Assembly (NCBI GenBank): GCA_041484135.1
Contig: JBGPHD010000190.1
Span: 1-5,369 of the forward strand
Source: JACORV01 sp041484135
Lineage (GTDB): Bacteria; Gemmatimonadota; Gemmatimonadetes; Gemmatimonadales; JACORV01
Length of the DNA: 5,369 bases
Direction: 5' to 3'
How positions within the stretch are numbered: the first letter of the stretch is position 1; every line of letters begins with the position of its first letter. The position numbers and the translations under genes are program-made. Under the pieces are notes generated by a model, which searched no databases, had not been told where the DNA came from, and worked only from the letters and a program-made list of their open reading frames with translations. Positions 4,797 through 5,369 of the stretch are shown here, piece after piece.

Positions 4797-5369
4797 CCGC
4801 GAACTCCTGGCTGCAGATCGCCCTCTACTTCGGCGTGCTGACCGCCCTGTCGGTGCCGCTGGGCGCCTACATGGCGCGCGTCTATGGCGGCGAGCGTGTG
4901 TGGCTCGCGCGCCTGCTGGGACCCCTCGAGCGCGGCATCTACCGTCTGGCCGGCACCAACCCGGACGATGAGATGCCCTGGACGCGTTACGCCGGTGCGA
5001 TGCTCGCCTTCAGCGTGCTGAGCTTCGGCGTGGTGTACCTGCTCCAGCGGCTGCAGGGCCTGCTGCCGTTCAACCCCGCGCAGCTGGGCGCCGTGCCCGG
5101 GCATCTCGCGTTCAACACCGCCGTCTCGTTCGCCACCAACACCAACTGGCAGTCGTACAGCGGCGAGATCACCCTCAGCTATCTCACGCAGGCGCTCGGC
5201 CTCGGCGTGCAGAACTTCGTTTCGGCCGCGGCGGGGATGGCGGTGCTGGTCGCGCTCGTGCGCGGTTTCCAGCGCGCCCAGACGAAGACGATCGGCAACT
5301 TCTGGGTGGATCTCACCCGCGGAACGCTCTACATCATGCTGCCGCTGTCCATCGTGCTCGCGCTGTTCC
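4793..5369 (+). CDS. kdpA: KdpA, potassium-binding subunit of the K+-transporting ATPase, 3' truncated by window
   Basis: KdpA is the channel-like subunit that selects and binds K+ in the KdpFABC P-type ATPase of the inner membrane. It is related to the Trk/Ktr potassium transporters and has four selectivity-filter repeats. The window holds 192 codons of the roughly 560 expected. The first membrane segment spans about residues 6-30 and a second about 66-90. The pore loop is NTAVSFATNTNWQSYSGE at 108-125, with the first K+ filter around Thr115-Asn118. A third helix (about 131-158) and the start of a fourth (177-192) follow. The family segments RGIYRLAG and FNTAVSFATNTNWQ make this unambiguous. 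The ATG at 4793 overlaps the kdpF stop and has a GGAG site. No stop occurs before the window end. kdpB and kdpC are expected downstream, outside the window. Expression is commonly induced by K+ limitation through KdpDE, not visible here. Confidence 0.98.
   Translation, partial: MTANSWLQIALYFGVLTALSVPLGAYMARVYGGERVWLARLLGPLERGIYRLAGTNPDDEMPWTRYAGAMLAFSVLSFGVVYLLQRLQGLLPFNPAQLGAVPGHLAFNTAVSFATNTNWQSYSGEITLSYLTQALGLGVQNFVSAAAGMAVLVALVRGFQRAQTKTIGNFWVDLTRGTLYIMLPLSIVLALF

Noticed and set aside
4754..5104. A 116-codon - strand frame opposite kdpF/kdpA
   Set aside because: It is antisense to confidently assigned kdp genes and has no recognisable motif.

Overview
This 5.4 kb window comes from a very GC-rich bacterial genome. 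Every gene lies on the + strand and most junctions are tight. Nothing here fixes the phylum. The GC content, the compact pnp / M16 peptidase pair and the short tandem repeats at gene junctions would fit lineages such as Rokubacteria/Methylomirabilota, Gemmatimonadota or Acidobacteriota, but that is inference.

Layout. (1) Positions 2-1231 hold the C-terminal part of polynucleotide phosphorylase (pnp): second RNase PH domain, KH domain and S1 domain. (2) Positions 1231-2481 encode an M16 (processing-peptidase-like) zinc protease whose GTG start shares one base with the pnp stop codon. (3) After a 49-nt gap made mostly of four 8-bp repeats comes a complete alanine dehydrogenase (ald, 2531-3643) with all the catalytic residues expected for the family. 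(4) A 7-bp repeat array (3648-3675) joins ald to a carbohydrate-esterase-4 (NodB-type) polysaccharide deacetylase (3673-4467). (5) A 139-nt non-coding stretch with two competing hairpins follows. (6) The kdp potassium-pump operon then begins: a 30-residue single-helix microprotein (4607-4699), kdpF (4704-4796) and the 5' third of kdpA (from 4793, running off the window). The last three genes were found by reading the sequence directly. The first two are very short, and the third is open at the window edge.

Biology. The left half is an RNA-turnover and proteolysis block followed by amino-acid metabolism. The deacetylase probably acts on cell-envelope or exported glycan. The right edge is the start of the high-affinity K+ uptake ATPase KdpFABC, an independent unit. 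The order pnp, M16 protease and a NodB-type deacetylase close by resembles the rpsO-pnpA-ylxY-mlpA neighbourhood of Bacillus subtilis, here with ald inserted.

The most unusual part is the ald/deacetylase junction. A GGGTGTG heptad array forms a G-quadruplex-type motif over the deacetylase start codon. It also carries the only stop codon that separates the GTG start from an upstream in-frame ATG overlapping the ald stop. The same heptad returns in inverted orientation inside the gene as a 21-nt, frame-preserving block, giving a perfect 20-bp inverted repeat around the 5' end of the gene. No complete new defence or mobile system is visible. The candidates worth following are this repeat-controlled start and the kdp-linked microprotein.
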